From: Pedobacter kyonggii
GTDB lineage: Bacteria; Bacteroidota; Bacteroidia; Sphingobacteriales; Sphingobacteriaceae
Length of the DNA stretch: 64,000 bases
NCBI RefSeq assembly: GCF_004310665.1
Contig: NZ_SIXF01000009.1
Location: 62,001 to 126,000, forward strand
Direction: 5' to 3'
The first letter of the stretch is position 1. Every line of letters starts with the position of its first letter. Below the pieces are notes generated by a model. It made no database searches and was not told the DNA's origin. It saw only the letters and a list, made by a program, of their open reading frames with translations. Made by a program: the position numbers and the translations under genes. Below are positions 38,899 through 47,778 of this stretch, piece by piece.

Positions 38899-39334
38899 CC
38901 ATTACTTTTTGGGCAAGGCTTGCAAAATTAGCCGGAACATCATCAAAAATATCTTCGTATGCTTTTTTATCCCACACCTCGATACGATCTAACTGACAAG
39001 CCAGAACAAGATCACTACCGATACCCGCATATTCCACCAAAGATTTCGGTAAAAGCACACGACCGGCAGCATCAAGCGAAAGCTCGGTTGCCCCACGCGT
39101 AAAAGCCCGCACAAAGGCCCTATTTTCCTGATCGTAAATATTAAGTTTGGCAAGATCGGCCACAACGGCATCCCATACATTTTTAGGATAGATCACCAGG
39201 TTTTTCTCAAAACCACGGTTAATTATGAGCCCATCATTCTCGGCATTAGGCAATTGTTTCTTAAGCGCAGCAGGTACCATAAGGCGGCCCTTTGCGTCAA
39301 GTTTACAATCGAATTCTCCTAAAAGTTGGGTCAT
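38867..39334 (-). CDS. mraZ: Transcriptional regulator MraZ, first gene of the dcw cluster
   Basis: 155 residues. Two AbrB-like SpoVT units: residues 1-70 (GEFDCKLDAKGRLMVPAALK) and 80-145 (ATELSLDAAGRVLLPKSL). MraZ binds repeats in front of its own operon. Three or four GTGGT-type repeats with 10-bp spacing lie upstream at 39379-39418, fitting this role. Confidence 0.96.
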   Translation of the reverse strand: MTQLLGEFDCKLDAKGRLMVPAALKKQLPNAENDGLIINRGFEKNLVIYPKNVWDAVVADLAKLNIYDQENRAFVRAFTRGATELSLDAAGRVLLPKSLVEYAGIGSDLVLACQLDRIEVWDKKAYEDIFDDVPANFASLAQKVMGDKKGGADGE

Positions 39335-39378
39335 AGTGGTATCTACACTTTATATCTAGTGTAAAAGTAAAGAGTTCT

Positions 39379-39418
39379 ACCACTTTTTACCACTTTTTAC
39401 CACAAAAAAGTTTTCCAC
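39379..39418 (-). promoter_or_regulatory. MraZ-box-like array upstream of the dcw cluster
   Basis: On the minus strand, three GTGGT repeats are spaced exactly 10 bp apart (39379-39383, 39389-39393, 39399-39403), separated by AAAAA or AGAAC. A fourth, GTGGA, lies 15 bp further upstream (39414-39418). MraZ in other bacteria binds TGGGN/GTGGG repeats with five-base spacers, i.e. the same helical phase. The array starts 45 bp upstream of the mraZ ATG. Confidence 0.6.
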
Positions 39419-39649
39419 ATCTTTTTTGTTACAATATTGGTCTCACAATATAATTAGAATAAGGCTATCAGCACAAAACAAAAAGCCTTAATAACTGATA
39501 ACAAGCAGGTTAAAATATTTCATCTAAAAGTGTCACGTTGGCCCAATTTTTTACCTAAAATTTAAATAACGCTAAAAATGAGGGCCTTAATAACCAATAT
39601 GAAGTCCTAAACACCTACATATTGTTCTTGTTTTACAACCTGAGATTAA

Positions 39650-40178
39650 GAGCCTGTTTAATTTTATTATAAATTATTATTATGTCAGTCTGAGCGGAGT
39701 CGAAGACCCGTTTTAGATATATTAAAGCACTTCGACTCCGCTACCATTGATGTTATTTTGTGATTATTCAAATATGAGTGGTTTATGCAGACTGCGTATT
39801 TCCGCCCAGCTAGGCCATAGCACGGTATCCCCGTTCTACTTAAATCGGCCTTACAAATTTTTGGGAATCCCCAGGCCAAGCCTATACTGAAACTTCAATA
39901 CAAAAATTTTGAGCCGACACTTCTGTTTTTTTCATAGGTCTTTATGCTTTCAACTGCATTCAAGCTAGCTCTGCTGGTCTTTTCGGTGCCAAAAGAAAAA
40001 GGCCTGTCCGGCCAGGACAAATAGAACACCCCGTCCTGCGGACACCACCCTAAAAGAGGGAATCATATACCAACTGATATTTTAACGTCATTTATATTGA
40101 TCTTTATGAAATAAATTACTCCTCAGTGTGGCAACACTATTAGATAAGTAAAATAATTCATCAAATTTAAACAGGCTC
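39650..40178. mobile_element. Putative MITE with 12-bp terminal inverted repeats and TAA duplication
   Basis: The ends GAGCCTGTTTAA (39650-39661) and TTAAACAGGCTC (40167-40178) are perfect inverted repeats, flanked by the direct repeat TAA (39647-39649 and 40179-40181). GAG-type ends and a three-base duplication fit several IS5-family subgroups. The interior has no transposase frame and contains a REP-like hairpin. So it is likely a non-autonomous element mobilised by an IS5-like transposase elsewhere, or an IS remnant. Confidence 0.6.
39693..39742. repeat. REP-like hairpin inside the MITE
   Basis: Perfect 13-bp inverted repeat AGCGGAGTCGAAG (39693-39705) / CTTCGACTCCGCT (39730-39742), part of the dispersed GTCAnnCTGAGcggagTCGAAG family; a relative occurs at 11127-11149. 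Confidence 0.65.
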
Positions 40179-40359
40179 TAAAAGCTAACAAAAGAAGCCA
40201 CTACTTAAAATGCCCTGCAAGGAGAACAGAATAATGCTTGATTATCATTTGGGTATCTATTTCCAGTGATTTATTTAGACTTATTAAAAATAATTTGGAA
40301 GCAAGCATTTAAAACGATTTCTTTGTAGGTATACAACCAACGAATACTGAACAAGAGGA

Positions 40360-41946
40360 ATGTTACGCTCAAAAATAAAATCAGAAAATACCTCCAAAAA
40401 ATTAAACTGGGCAAAACATCAAAAAAGATGGTTTGGTAAATGGCATCTTTATCTTGGTATTATTGCCGGAGCAATTGTTGCTTTTGTGGGGGTTACAGGT
40501 AGTATTTTGGTTTTTCAGGATGAGATAGACCGCGCGCTTAACCCCAAACCGTTCGAAGTAATTGCGCAGAAACAAAAAATGCCAATCGAGGATATTGTGC
40601 CTCTGATCAAGAAAAACTATCCCAGCTTAAAAATCGATTACCTGATGCTTAACAACTTCAAAAATCCCAATGAAGCATATAGCGTTCTGGATTTAAAAAG
40701 TGGCGGAGAGACCTTTATTAATCCATATACTGGAAAAACAACTGGTAAAAGAATACACACCAGTTCTTTTATCCATGTGGTTACCGAACTGCACCGAACA
40801 TTGCTTATTCCTGTAGCCGGGCGTTATATCTGTGGTTTAGCTTCACTCTGTCTTTTAATTTTAACCATTTCCGGTTTACGTTTATGGATCCCAAAAAAAT
40901 GGAAACAGCTAAAATCGGCTCTCACAGTAAGGTTTAGCGGCTCATTTAAGCGGCAAAATTACGATTGGCACAATTCGCTCGGGTTTTACTCCTCTCCCAT
41001 TGTAGCAATACTGAGTCTTACCGGTTTTTCGATTACTTTTTCTACGCTTGTTATTCCACTGTTATTTGTGCTTAGCGGGAAATCTCCCCAGGGCGTAGCC
41101 ACGTTATTGGGTGCAAAATCTGCATGGCATGCACAGGCAGCACCACTTCCACTTAAAGAGATTGTTGCCGCAGCGAAAGAAAAAATGCCCAACGGTTACA
41201 TTGGTGGGATTGCTTTTCCGGCCGACAAAACAGGCACCTACCGCTTAGATGTAGTGAGTGGGAATCTACCTAAAGTTGGAAAAAGAGAAATGCTTATTGT
41301 TGATCAATATACAGGAAAAGTGTTATTGAACAGCCGGAAGGATTTCCCCAATGTTGGCAATGCTTATCTTAGCTGGTTAACACCAATCCACTATGGAAGC
41401 TTTGGTGGTAGGCCCACCCAGGTAATCGCGATCATTGCCGGCTTAATGCCACTTGCCCTATTTATTACAGGTTTTATTATCTGGTGGCCACGTTATAAGA
41501 AACAAAAGAAAGGCAAAAAACGAAAAACGAATGAAGCAGCATTGGATGAGATATTGGAAACTCAGATAGTTGAAAAAGAATTAAAACCAGCAAAAACAAA
41601 AACACCACTTCCGAAACTAGGCAGATATTTCCTTTTACAGTTTAAATCGGGATTAAAATATGCGGCGATTATTCTGTTAATCAGTTTTATTATGGGTGCA
41701 CTCTATGGCCTTCCTTCAGGAATAATTATCCAGCCAGCCATTTTTGTTGTGGCGTTTAGCTGCGTGATGGTCTGTTTAAATTTTATATGTGCACTGTTAT
41801 CAGAGCTGTTCAATATCTTATTTCTCCTTCCCTTTAAAAAAGGCAGTTATAAGGTAACCCGTTACTTTGCGTTGTCAACTGCATTTTTGGTGTGTTATCT
41901 GGCTGTTTATATGGTATTGCTAAATACGGGTTTAGAGGTGTTCTAG
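40360..41946 (+). CDS. PepSY-associated membrane protein (PiuB-like, iron-regulated type)
   Basis: 528 residues. Four or more membrane segments: 33-53 (LYLGIIAGAIVAFVG), about 155-175, about 212-235, about 350-375, and two near the C-terminus (about 435-455 and 500-520), with PepSY-like extracytoplasmic regions (about 65-130 and 265-320). WHLYLGIIAGAIV and DWHNSLGFYSSPI are typical of the PepSY_TM (COG3182) family, often linked to iron or siderophore uptake. A short AAGAGG lies before the ATG. No TonB receptor adjoins it here; the nearest is at 1-2000. Confidence 0.88.
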   Translation: MLRSKIKSENTSKKLNWAKHQKRWFGKWHLYLGIIAGAIVAFVGVTGSILVFQDEIDRALNPKPFEVIAQKQKMPIEDIVPLIKKNYPSLKIDYLMLNNFKNPNEAYSVLDLKSGGETFINPYTGKTTGKRIHTSSFIHVVTELHRTLLIPVAGRYICGLASLCLLILTISGLRLWIPKKWKQLKSALTVRFSGSFKRQNYDWHNSLGFYSSPIVAILSLTGFSITFSTLVIPLLFVLSGKSPQGVATLLGAKSAWHAQAAPLPLKEIVAAAKEKMPNGYIGGIAFPADKTGTYRLDVVSGNLPKVGKREMLIVDQYTGKVLLNSRKDFPNVGNAYLSWLTPIHYGSFGGRPTQVIAIIAGLMPLALFITGFIIWWPRYKKQKKGKKRKTNEAALDEILETQIVEKELKPAKTKTPLPKLGRYFLLQFKSGLKYAAIILLISFIMGALYGLPSGIIIQPAIFVVAFSCVMVCLNFICALLSELFNILFLLPFKKGSYKVTRYFALSTAFLVCYLAVYMVLLNTGLEVF

Positions 41947-42023
41947 CTTAAATGCTGATCCCCCTCCTATAATTTAAGGTTAGCATCTGATGATAGATAA
42001 CAAAGCAAGTGTATTCAAGTCAT

Positions 42024-42545
42024 TTAGTAATCACCCAACACCCTAAAATATAATTCACGTTGTGAAATTATGAACAAGGATATAAACGTAAACAGAAAAT
42101 TATCGAAGTTTTTGTCGTCTTTAGCCAAAACACTTTCAAGCTCCCAACCACTAAAAAAGGTGTGTTTTATCTTGAACAATCTCGTGTCATTATAGAACAA
42201 ATTGATTGATGGTTGTTTGGTCCAAAAACTAATATGTGCAGAAATATTTAATTCTACGCTGATCTTGTTGTTATTCTCATCGAATATTATGCTATTTATG
42301 GCTAACATTGGGATGCCACTGCCTAAAATATCACAAAACACAAAATCATCTTTTTTTAGTTGGAAGCTAGTTTTTTCGCTTTGGAGATTTTTCACCAGGC
42401 TATATTCACTTCCAGCTATATCGGATACAAGTATTTTTTCCTCCTCTCCTGTAAAGATAAAAGAAAATAATTCCTGCCCTTCAGTATTGGTAATAACCAA
42501 CTTACGATCGGGTTTGCGAATTTGCCGTAAATTATAATAATTCAT
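42024..42545 (-). CDS. Hypothetical protein, possibly LURP-one/Tubby-like fold
   Basis: 173 residues, no signal peptide and no clear membrane segment except a hydrophobic C-terminal stretch (NFLFTFISLFIIS). Predominantly beta pattern: YNLRQIRKPDRKLVITNTEGQ, FTGEEEKILVSDIAGSEYSLVKN, FDENNNKISVELN. The repeated short beta strands with hydrophobic alternation recall LURP-one-related beta-barrel proteins, but I cannot support this beyond pattern. It follows the DUF1080 gene by 62 bp with a hairpin between. Confidence 0.65.
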   Translation of the reverse strand: MNYYNLRQIRKPDRKLVITNTEGQELFSFIFTGEEEKILVSDIAGSEYSLVKNLQSEKTSFQLKKDDFVFCDILGSGIPMLAINSIIFDENNNKISVELNISAHISFWTKQPSINLFYNDTRLFKIKHTFFSGWELESVLAKDDKNFDNFLFTFISLFIISQRELYFRVLGDY

Positions 42546-42569
42546 GGTAAGATGTTAATTTGTAATTAC

Positions 42570-42595
42570 AGAGGCCTGGGGGGTTCCACGCCTCT
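42570..42595. terminator. Hairpin between the DUF1080 gene and the hypothetical gene
   Basis: AGAGGC-C-TGG and CCA-C-GCCTCT arms with a short loop (C:C mismatch in the stem). No long T run, so termination is only possible. Confidence 0.35.
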
Positions 42596-42607
42596 ATATA
42601 AAAACAA

Positions 42608-43582
42608 TTATTTTGCAGGTGTAATCACGATTTTTCTGAATTCAATTGGAGCGTGGTCTCCCTGAAGGTAAATAGGTCCTGGTTCGCCCTCATTACTATC
42701 CAATGCGCCTCCGGTAATGCCCGGAATTTCCTGGTTACTGATGATGGTTTTGCCATTGGCTACCACTGTTACCAAACGGCCAACAAGGGTAATATCGTAG
42801 CTCTGCCATTCATCGGGGCCGAGCGTAACCATTTCGTTGGCTGTTAAAAATCCATAGACACCACCGAACAGTACATTATTGGGATGCGCATCTTTTTTGC
42901 TATCTTCAATCTGCACCTCGTAACGGCCTCTTAAGTATACGCCACTGTTTCCTCCTTTGGCATATTTGAATTCTACGTGTAGCTTAAAATCATTATATTT
43001 CTGTTCGGTAATGAGATTTGAACCTGCTTTCGGACTGGTTAAAATACCGTTTTTCACGATCCATTGGTTTTGTCCACTGGCTTTCCAGCCAGACAGATCT
43101 TTGCCATTAAACAAATTAACAGGTTTACCCCATGCCGGTGCAACGGTTCTTTTCAGATAAGGTGCCTTAACACCTTTCCAGCTATATTGTTTACCATTAC
43201 AATCTGTCATTGTTCCTTGAATTCCGGCATCGGCTACAGTACCATCAATAATCAGATTCGAGGTACCACTTTCCCATTGTGGCGGAATTTCGAACCTAAA
43301 CTTCCCATGATCAAACTTTACTTCCGATACCGGGCGGGCACTACCAGCAGTAGATACAAAGTACCCCACTAATGTTTTTACGCCTGACAGTTTAACTTCC
43401 AGCCAGGCTGGTGCTGATTTTCCGTTCACATCAACGGTAATGTCCCAACGGCCGATCAGCGCTGCAGGCTCAACAGCCAATTTAACGTTATCTGGCATAG
43501 TTACTGTTGCAGCCAATGTTTTTTGAGACAGGCCTGCGAGGAGCAAACAGCTTATACTAAACAAAAAGATTTTTTTTCTCAT
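42608..43582 (-). CDS. Secreted DUF1080 (3-keto-disaccharide hydrolase-like) protein
   Basis: 324 residues. The signal peptide MRKKIFLFSISCLLLAGLS is followed by an N-terminal beta domain (about 25-135), then a DUF1080 concanavalin-like domain (about 150-324: LFNGKDLSGWKASG, VKNGILTSP, YNDFKLHVEFKYAKGGNSGVYLRGRYEVQIED). In Bacteroidota this family cleaves 3-keto-disaccharides or similar sugars in the periplasm. The extra N-terminal domain (LIGRWDITVDVNGKSAPAWLEVK) is often seen in proteins annotated this way. Confidence 0.88.
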   Translation of the reverse strand: MRKKIFLFSISCLLLAGLSQKTLAATVTMPDNVKLAVEPAALIGRWDITVDVNGKSAPAWLEVKLSGVKTLVGYFVSTAGSARPVSEVKFDHGKFRFEIPPQWESGTSNLIIDGTVADAGIQGTMTDCNGKQYSWKGVKAPYLKRTVAPAWGKPVNLFNGKDLSGWKASGQNQWIVKNGILTSPKAGSNLITEQKYNDFKLHVEFKYAKGGNSGVYLRGRYEVQIEDSKKDAHPNNVLFGGVYGFLTANEMVTLGPDEWQSYDITLVGRLVTVVANGKTIISNQEIPGITGGALDSNEGEPGPIYLQGDHAPIEFRKIVITPAK

Positions 43583-43870
43583 AAATGTAATTTGATTTAT
43601 TATGTACCCGATGTTTTATAACCCAGAACCACGACTAAGTTACAGGCCAAGGTAAATTGCCAGTAAGGTATGATTTATTTGTTTTAAGCACAAGTAGCAA
43701 TTGCCTCCTGCACAGTATCGTTACAAGATATAGCTGTACCGTTATAACGATAAGTCTTAAAAATGTGGGCTAAGCCAATTGCAAAACTGTGTGGGTGGAA
43801 ATCATCTAAAAACAAAGGCCCCTGCAAATTGATGATCTGCAGGGGCCTCGTTTATGTTCAGATTTATATT
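43583..43870. other. Spacer upstream of DUF1080 gene with a coding-like remnant
   Basis: In the minus strand a frame open from 43851 to TAA at 43684 reads FLDDFHPHSFAIGLAHIFKT then YRYNGTAISCNDTVQEAIAT, which looks protein-like but has no ATG. It could be a remnant or chance. The pgk terminator overlaps its start. Confidence 0.25.
43816..43848 (-). terminator. Terminator of pgk
   Basis: Perfect 11-bp stem AGGCCCCTGCA / TGCAGGGGCCT, followed on the minus strand by TTTGTTTTT; 22 bp after the pgk stop. Confidence 0.8.
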
Positions 43871-45064
43871 TTATCCATTAATGGCTTTAACGCCTGGTAA
43901 TTCTTTACCTTCCATATATTCGAGTAAAGCACCACCACCGGTAGAAACATAACTTACTTCATCTTCCATACCGAATTTTGCAATCGCTGCAGCAGAATCG
44001 CCACCACCGATTAATGAGAATGCGCCGTTATCTTTAGTAGCCGCCACAACTGCTTCTGCAACAGCTTTAGTACCCACCTGGAAACTTTCCATTTCGAAAA
44101 CGCCCATAGGTCCGTTCCACAATAAGGTTTTAGAATTTTTAATCACATCCTGGAACAAGGCAACCGATTTTGGACCGATATCCAGTCCCATCCAATCTGC
44201 CGGAATCTGACCAGAGTCTACATCTTTTTTATCGGCATCATTTGCAAATTTATCAGCAATTACCGTATCTACAGGTAAAATCAGGTTTACACCTTTTGCT
44301 TTTGCTTTCTCGATCAGTTCTAAAGAAAGTGCTTGTTTATCGGCTTCTAATAATGAAGTACCAATTTCTCCACCTTGTGCTTTAGCGAAGGTATAAGCCA
44401 TACCGCCACCAATAATCAGGTTATCTACTTTATCCAGCAATTTCTCGATCAAAAGAATTTTATCAGATACTTTAGCACCACCCATAATGGCAGTAAAAGG
44501 TCTTTCAGCATGGTTCAATATCTTCTCTGCATTTTCTACTTCTGAGGCCATTAAATAACCAAAGTATTTTGCATCTGGGAAAAACTGGGCAATAATTGAA
44601 GTTGAGGCATGTGCACGGTGAGCAGTACCAAAGGCATCGTTTACATAAACATCGCCTAATTTTGATAATTTCTCTGCAAAGGCAACATCACCTTTTTCTT
44701 CCTCTTTGTAAAAACGAAGATTTTCTAACAATAAAACTTCACCTGATTTTAAATCAGCTGCCTGTTTTACTGCGCTTTCGCCGATACAATCATCAGCAAA
44801 CTTAACGTCAACACCAACAAGAGCAGATAGATCAGATAAAATGTGTTTTAAAGAATATTTATCGGTAGGGCCATCTTTCGGGCGGCCTAAGTGCGACATT
44901 AAAATAACCGCACCACCATCTTTTAAGATTTTAGAAATGGTTGGCAAAGCCGCCTTGATTCTTTTATCGTCTGTAATTTTAAACTCGTCATCTAAAGGCA
45001 CATTAAAATCTACCCTGATTAATGCTTTTTTATCTTTAAAGTCAAACTGGTCAATTGTATTCAT
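43871..45064 (-). CDS. pgk: Phosphoglycerate kinase
   Basis: 397 residues, full length. Interconverts 1,3-bisphosphoglycerate and 3-phosphoglycerate with ATP. Signatures: [55 protein letters not shown] and [13 protein letters not shown] in the C-terminal domain. It sits 6 bp after a GNAT gene, both minus. gapA lies 1.5 kb away but as a separate unit. A pgk terminator is at 43816-43848. Confidence 0.98.
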   Translation of the reverse strand: MNTIDQFDFKDKKALIRVDFNVPLDDEFKITDDKRIKAALPTISKILKDGGAVILMSHLGRPKDGPTDKYSLKHILSDLSALVGVDVKFADDCIGESAVKQAADLKSGEVLLLENLRFYKEEEKGDVAFAEKLSKLGDVYVNDAFGTAHRAHASTSIIAQFFPDAKYFGYLMASEVENAEKILNHAERPFTAIMGGAKVSDKILLIEKLLDKVDNLIIGGGMAYTFAKAQGGEIGTSLLEADKQALSLELIEKAKAKGVNLILPVDTVIADKFANDADKKDVDSGQIPADWMGLDIGPKSVALFQDVIKNSKTLLWNGPMGVFEMESFQVGTKAVAEAVVAATKDNGAFSLIGGGDSAAAIAKFGMEDEVSYVSTGGGALLEYMEGKELPGVKAING

Positions 45065-45070
45065 GTTTAA

Positions 45071-45508
45071 TTATTTTTGATTTAAGTTTAATTTCATTTC
45101 GTAATGGAAACCGATGCCAGGGATATCGAACTCTGGCGATTCGGTAGTGAAGCCTATTTTTTTGTAAAAAGCTGCCGCCGTTGAACGGGCATTACACCAT
45201 AAATAATCGGTTTTATATTCTTTTAGGTACTCAATAGCAAAAGTAACCAGTGCAGCACCATAACCATTTCCAACTGCATCGGGATGGGTGGCCATGCCCC
45301 TAAGCTGATAGCCCTCTCCTTCTTCCGGAAAAAAATCATTCCGCATAAAGGTCGCAATTGATTTTATTTCTCCATCTTTTAAAAAACCAAGATGAAAGGT
45401 ATCGTAGGCAAGATCGCCTTCAAAAACGCATGCTTCGAATGGTTTGCCATTGCGCAAAACCAGGCTTCTTAAAGGCAGTACTTCTTCTGGAAGAATAAAT
45501 TTGACCAT
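45071..45508 (-). CDS. GNAT family N-acetyltransferase
   Basis: 145 residues. The acetyl-CoA-binding motif is QLRGMATHPDAVGNGYGAALV; the last motif is STAAAFYKKIGFTTESPEF. This Bacteroidota-type GNAT lacks a known substrate. It starts the GNAT-pgk unit and is followed by pgk after 6 bp. A 14-bp palindrome and a TAACTTTG -7 box (minus, 45576-45583) lie upstream. Confidence 0.85.
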   Translation of the reverse strand: MVKFILPEEVLPLRSLVLRNGKPFEACVFEGDLAYDTFHLGFLKDGEIKSIATFMRNDFFPEEGEGYQLRGMATHPDAVGNGYGAALVTFAIEYLKEYKTDYLWCNARSTAAAFYKKIGFTTESPEFDIPGIGFHYEMKLNLNQK

Positions 45509-45563
45509 ATTTTTAGTATCAGCTAGCTTACATCTAATGTGAAGACATTGCTATTGGATGCTC

Positions 45564-45583
45564 TGCAAACGTTTGCAAAGTTA
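45564..45583 (-). promoter_or_regulatory. 14-bp palindrome over the start of the GNAT-pgk promoter
   Basis: TGCAAACGTTTGCA (45564-45577), perfect, with a central CG and the TG...CA ends usual for LacI-family operators. It overlaps the end of a TAACTTTG -7 box (45576-45583) on the minus strand and so lies at about +1 of the GNAT-pgk unit. Confidence 0.5.
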
Positions 45584-45782
45584 ATAAAGCAATTGAAACC
45601 CGATAATAATATCGGCCAGAATTTTTAATAATTTAAAACGGATGTTGAGGATAGGTGGCCAGCCCTTAGTTTTGTGGAAAAATTCAATTTCAGCATACAC
45701 CTTTATCTCTATCAAATTTTATGAGCCATAAGAATTCTAACAAAAGACTCAGCTGTTATAATGCTCACTTTAGGAAAGTCGG

Positions 45783-46126
45783 TTATTTAGCAGTATCAAA
45801 ATGACGATCGTTGGTCACCAAATAATCCACCTCAGCAGCAACTGCTATGTCAAAAATTTATTATCATCTTCATCAACTGATATTACATTCCAATTGTAGT
45901 AGACCTTTTGCGTTAATCACATCCGGAGATTCAATAAAAATCTCCATCACAATCTCTGCTGCACCAGGAGCTGAATGTTCGTGCATTATTTCTTCATATT
46001 CTTTAAGAATGTCTTCGGAAACTACAATTTGAAAATGCCCATCTATGAATGAATCCCAAATTGGCCTTAGAATACTACTTTTCCTAATGAAGAGATAAGA
46101 ACATTGGAATCCAGAACAATCTTCAT
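45783..46126 (-). pseudogene. PIN-domain toxin gene with three frameshifts
   Basis: Reading from ATG at 46126 (MKIVLDSNVLISS) gives the PIN-fold first Asp, then a stop after the A run near 46080. Adding one A there gives SSILRPIWDSFIDGHFQIVV and SEDILKEYEEIMHEH. A second shift at AAAAGG near 45903 leads to VYYNWNVISVDEDDN. A third, a missing T in the run near 45852, leads to FFDIAVAAEVDYLVTNDRHF, including the last PIN acidic motif, and a stop at 45783-45785. All three lie in short homopolymers, so real decay or assembly errors are both possible. Its antitoxin starts upstream. Confidence 0.75.
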
Positions 46127-46133
46127 GCAAACA

Positions 46134-46361
46134 CTATCGTTTCGAACGGAAATGCCCTTTACTTAACTTTTCGTAATCGACAGATTCATCTGCCTTTTTT
46201 TCCCAAGCTTCAACTACCTCATCGAGTTTTTTTGATAAAAGTTTTACTGCAAGTTTACGCATTTGTAAAAAATCCTTCTCAGGAAGAGGGGTTTTAAACA
46301 ATCGTAGCATCAAAACTTGTTGTTCGTTTAAATGAGTACCAATATCTAAATTCACGGACAT
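46134..46361 (-). CDS. Putative antitoxin partner of the PIN toxin
   Basis: 75 residues from MSVNLDIGTHLNEQQ. A 14-codon longer frame exists, but the ATG at 46359-46361 lies three bases after a TATATTTG -7 box (46365-46372, minus), which suits a leaderless message. Helical and charged (LRLFKTPLPEKDFLQMRKLAVKLLSKKLDEVVEAW), as expected for a small antitoxin. It ends seven bases before the start of the toxin frame. The antitoxin looks intact, the toxin not. Family unassigned. Confidence 0.6.
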   Translation of the reverse strand: MSVNLDIGTHLNEQQVLMLRLFKTPLPEKDFLQMRKLAVKLLSKKLDEVVEAWEKKADESVDYEKLSKGHFRSKR

Positions 46362-46537
46362 GTTCAAATATACCATTTTTCTGTACTTCATCAAAAGCAC
46401 TAAAGAATCGTCATGGTGAACTTTTAGAATTTAGATTTAGCCTATCCTATGAAACAAGTTTTGGACGCGATATCCACGACTTTAGTGCATAAGCTCCCGC
46501 CTCCTTATTAAGAGTATCTAATTTGAAAAGAAAGGAG

Positions 46538-47533
46538 TTAAGCCCTGGAGAGCTTATCAATTTTTTTCACCACATCGATCAAACGGCTGCTGTAACCAAA
46601 TTCGTTGTCGTACCAGCCCACCACTTTAACCAGATCGCCAACAATAGAAGTTAAAAGCGAATCGAAAATACAGGAATGTGGGTTGTCGATAATATCAACC
46701 GACACAATCGGATCTTCAGTATACTCAATGAGCCCTTTCAGTTCATTTTCTGCAGCGTGTTTAAAAGCTGCATTAATTTCTTCGATGGTTGTCTTTTTCT
46801 TTAACAGACAGGTAAAATCGGTTAAGGATCCGTTTAAAACCGGAACCCTGATTCCTGCCCCACCTAAACGGCCATCCAGTTCAGGAAAAATATGGGTAAT
46901 GGCTTTTGCTGCCCCTGTAGTAGTTGGAATAATGGAAGATGAGGCTGCCCTCGCCCTGCGCAGATCTTTGTGGTTTGCATCATGCAGATTCTGATCGCCT
47001 GTCATCGAATGAATGGTGGTGATATAACCTTCTTCAACACCCCAGTTATCGTTCAAAATCTTAATCATCGGAGCTATATTATTCGTTGTACAACTCGCAT
47101 TTGATAGTACAGGGCTAATTAAATCGATCTGATGGTCGTTTACACCTAATACGACCATCGGAATATCATCAGCTGCCGGGGCTGAAATGAGCACCTGTTT
47201 TGCGCCTGATGTAATGTGTTTTTCTGCCAATGATTTGGTTAGATTTTTACCCGTACAATCGATAACCAGATCCACTCTAAGTGCCGACCAAGGCAATTCA
47301 TCGGCATCCTTGATAGCGAAAACCGGAATAGAAAGCTGATTAATTACCAGTGCATCAGGTTTTGCAGAAACACTCCCTGCAAAAACACCATGAACAGTAT
47401 CGTATTTAAATAAATGAGCCATCGTTTTGGCATCTGCCAGGTCGTTAATGGCCACCACTTCAAATCCCTCAGCCAATGCTAAGCGTAAAAATGTTCTTCC
47501 TATTCTACCAAAACCATTTATTGCCAGCCTCAT
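46538..47533 (-). CDS. gapA: Glyceraldehyde-3-phosphate dehydrogenase, type I
   Basis: 331 residues. NAD-binding INGFGRIGRTFLR, catalytic SNASCTTNN (Cys in the usual place; the following residues are NN, where many have NC), GRRARAA-type loop (DLRRARAASSSIIPTTTGAAKA) and NGSLTDFT / WYDNEFGYS. Full length. Single-gene unit; a TAATTTTG -7 box (minus, 47553-47560) is near its ATG. Which paralogue it is in the genome cannot be told. Confidence 0.96.
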   Translation of the reverse strand: MRLAINGFGRIGRTFLRLALAEGFEVVAINDLADAKTMAHLFKYDTVHGVFAGSVSAKPDALVINQLSIPVFAIKDADELPWSALRVDLVIDCTGKNLTKSLAEKHITSGAKQVLISAPAADDIPMVVLGVNDHQIDLISPVLSNASCTTNNIAPMIKILNDNWGVEEGYITTIHSMTGDQNLHDANHKDLRRARAASSSIIPTTTGAAKAITHIFPELDGRLGGAGIRVPVLNGSLTDFTCLLKKKTTIEEINAAFKHAAENELKGLIEYTEDPIVSVDIIDNPHSCIFDSLLTSIVGDLVKVVGWYDNEFGYSSRLIDVVKKIDKLSRA

Positions 47534-47631
47534 TATTATAAAAATTAGAGCGCAAAATTAGTATTTATTTATCAAAGCAAAGACCTGATTATATAAGATG
47601 GAAAAGGGATGATGAAACCTTATTTCAGCAG

Positions 47632-47754
47632 CTATCTTTTTCGTGCTAAGGTCAAAAATATACTACTTAGCATCACAAAAAGATAGAACGGACTAATTTT
47701 CTGGAGCTCAAAGTCATCTGCCTTTAAATAATAAAGTTCTTTTTTAGAGCGCAA
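47632..47754 (-). other. Coding-like fragment after the wecA-type gene
   Basis: On the minus strand the frame TTG at 47754 to TAG at 47632 reads LRSKKELYYLKADDFELQKI then SPFYLFVMLSSIFLTLARKR. It has a charged start, a hydrophobic stretch and RKR end. It could be a short protein, the remnant of a C-terminal sorting domain, or chance. No ATG. Confidence 0.2.
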
Positions 47755-47778
47755 AGCCTGTAAAACTACGGATGTTTA

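Larger units (their letters stand above)
39419..40359. other. Gene-free 0.9-kb region containing a putative MITE
   Basis: No convincing gene. It includes a 529-bp element with terminal inverted repeats (39650-40178, listed separately), and plain AT-rich sequence on both sides. The 64-codon minus frame 39685-39879 lies inside the element and is not gene-like. Confidence 0.6.

Noticed and set aside
39685-39879. 64-codon minus frame inside the putative MITE
   Set aside because: Composition is not protein-like and it spans the REP-like hairpin.
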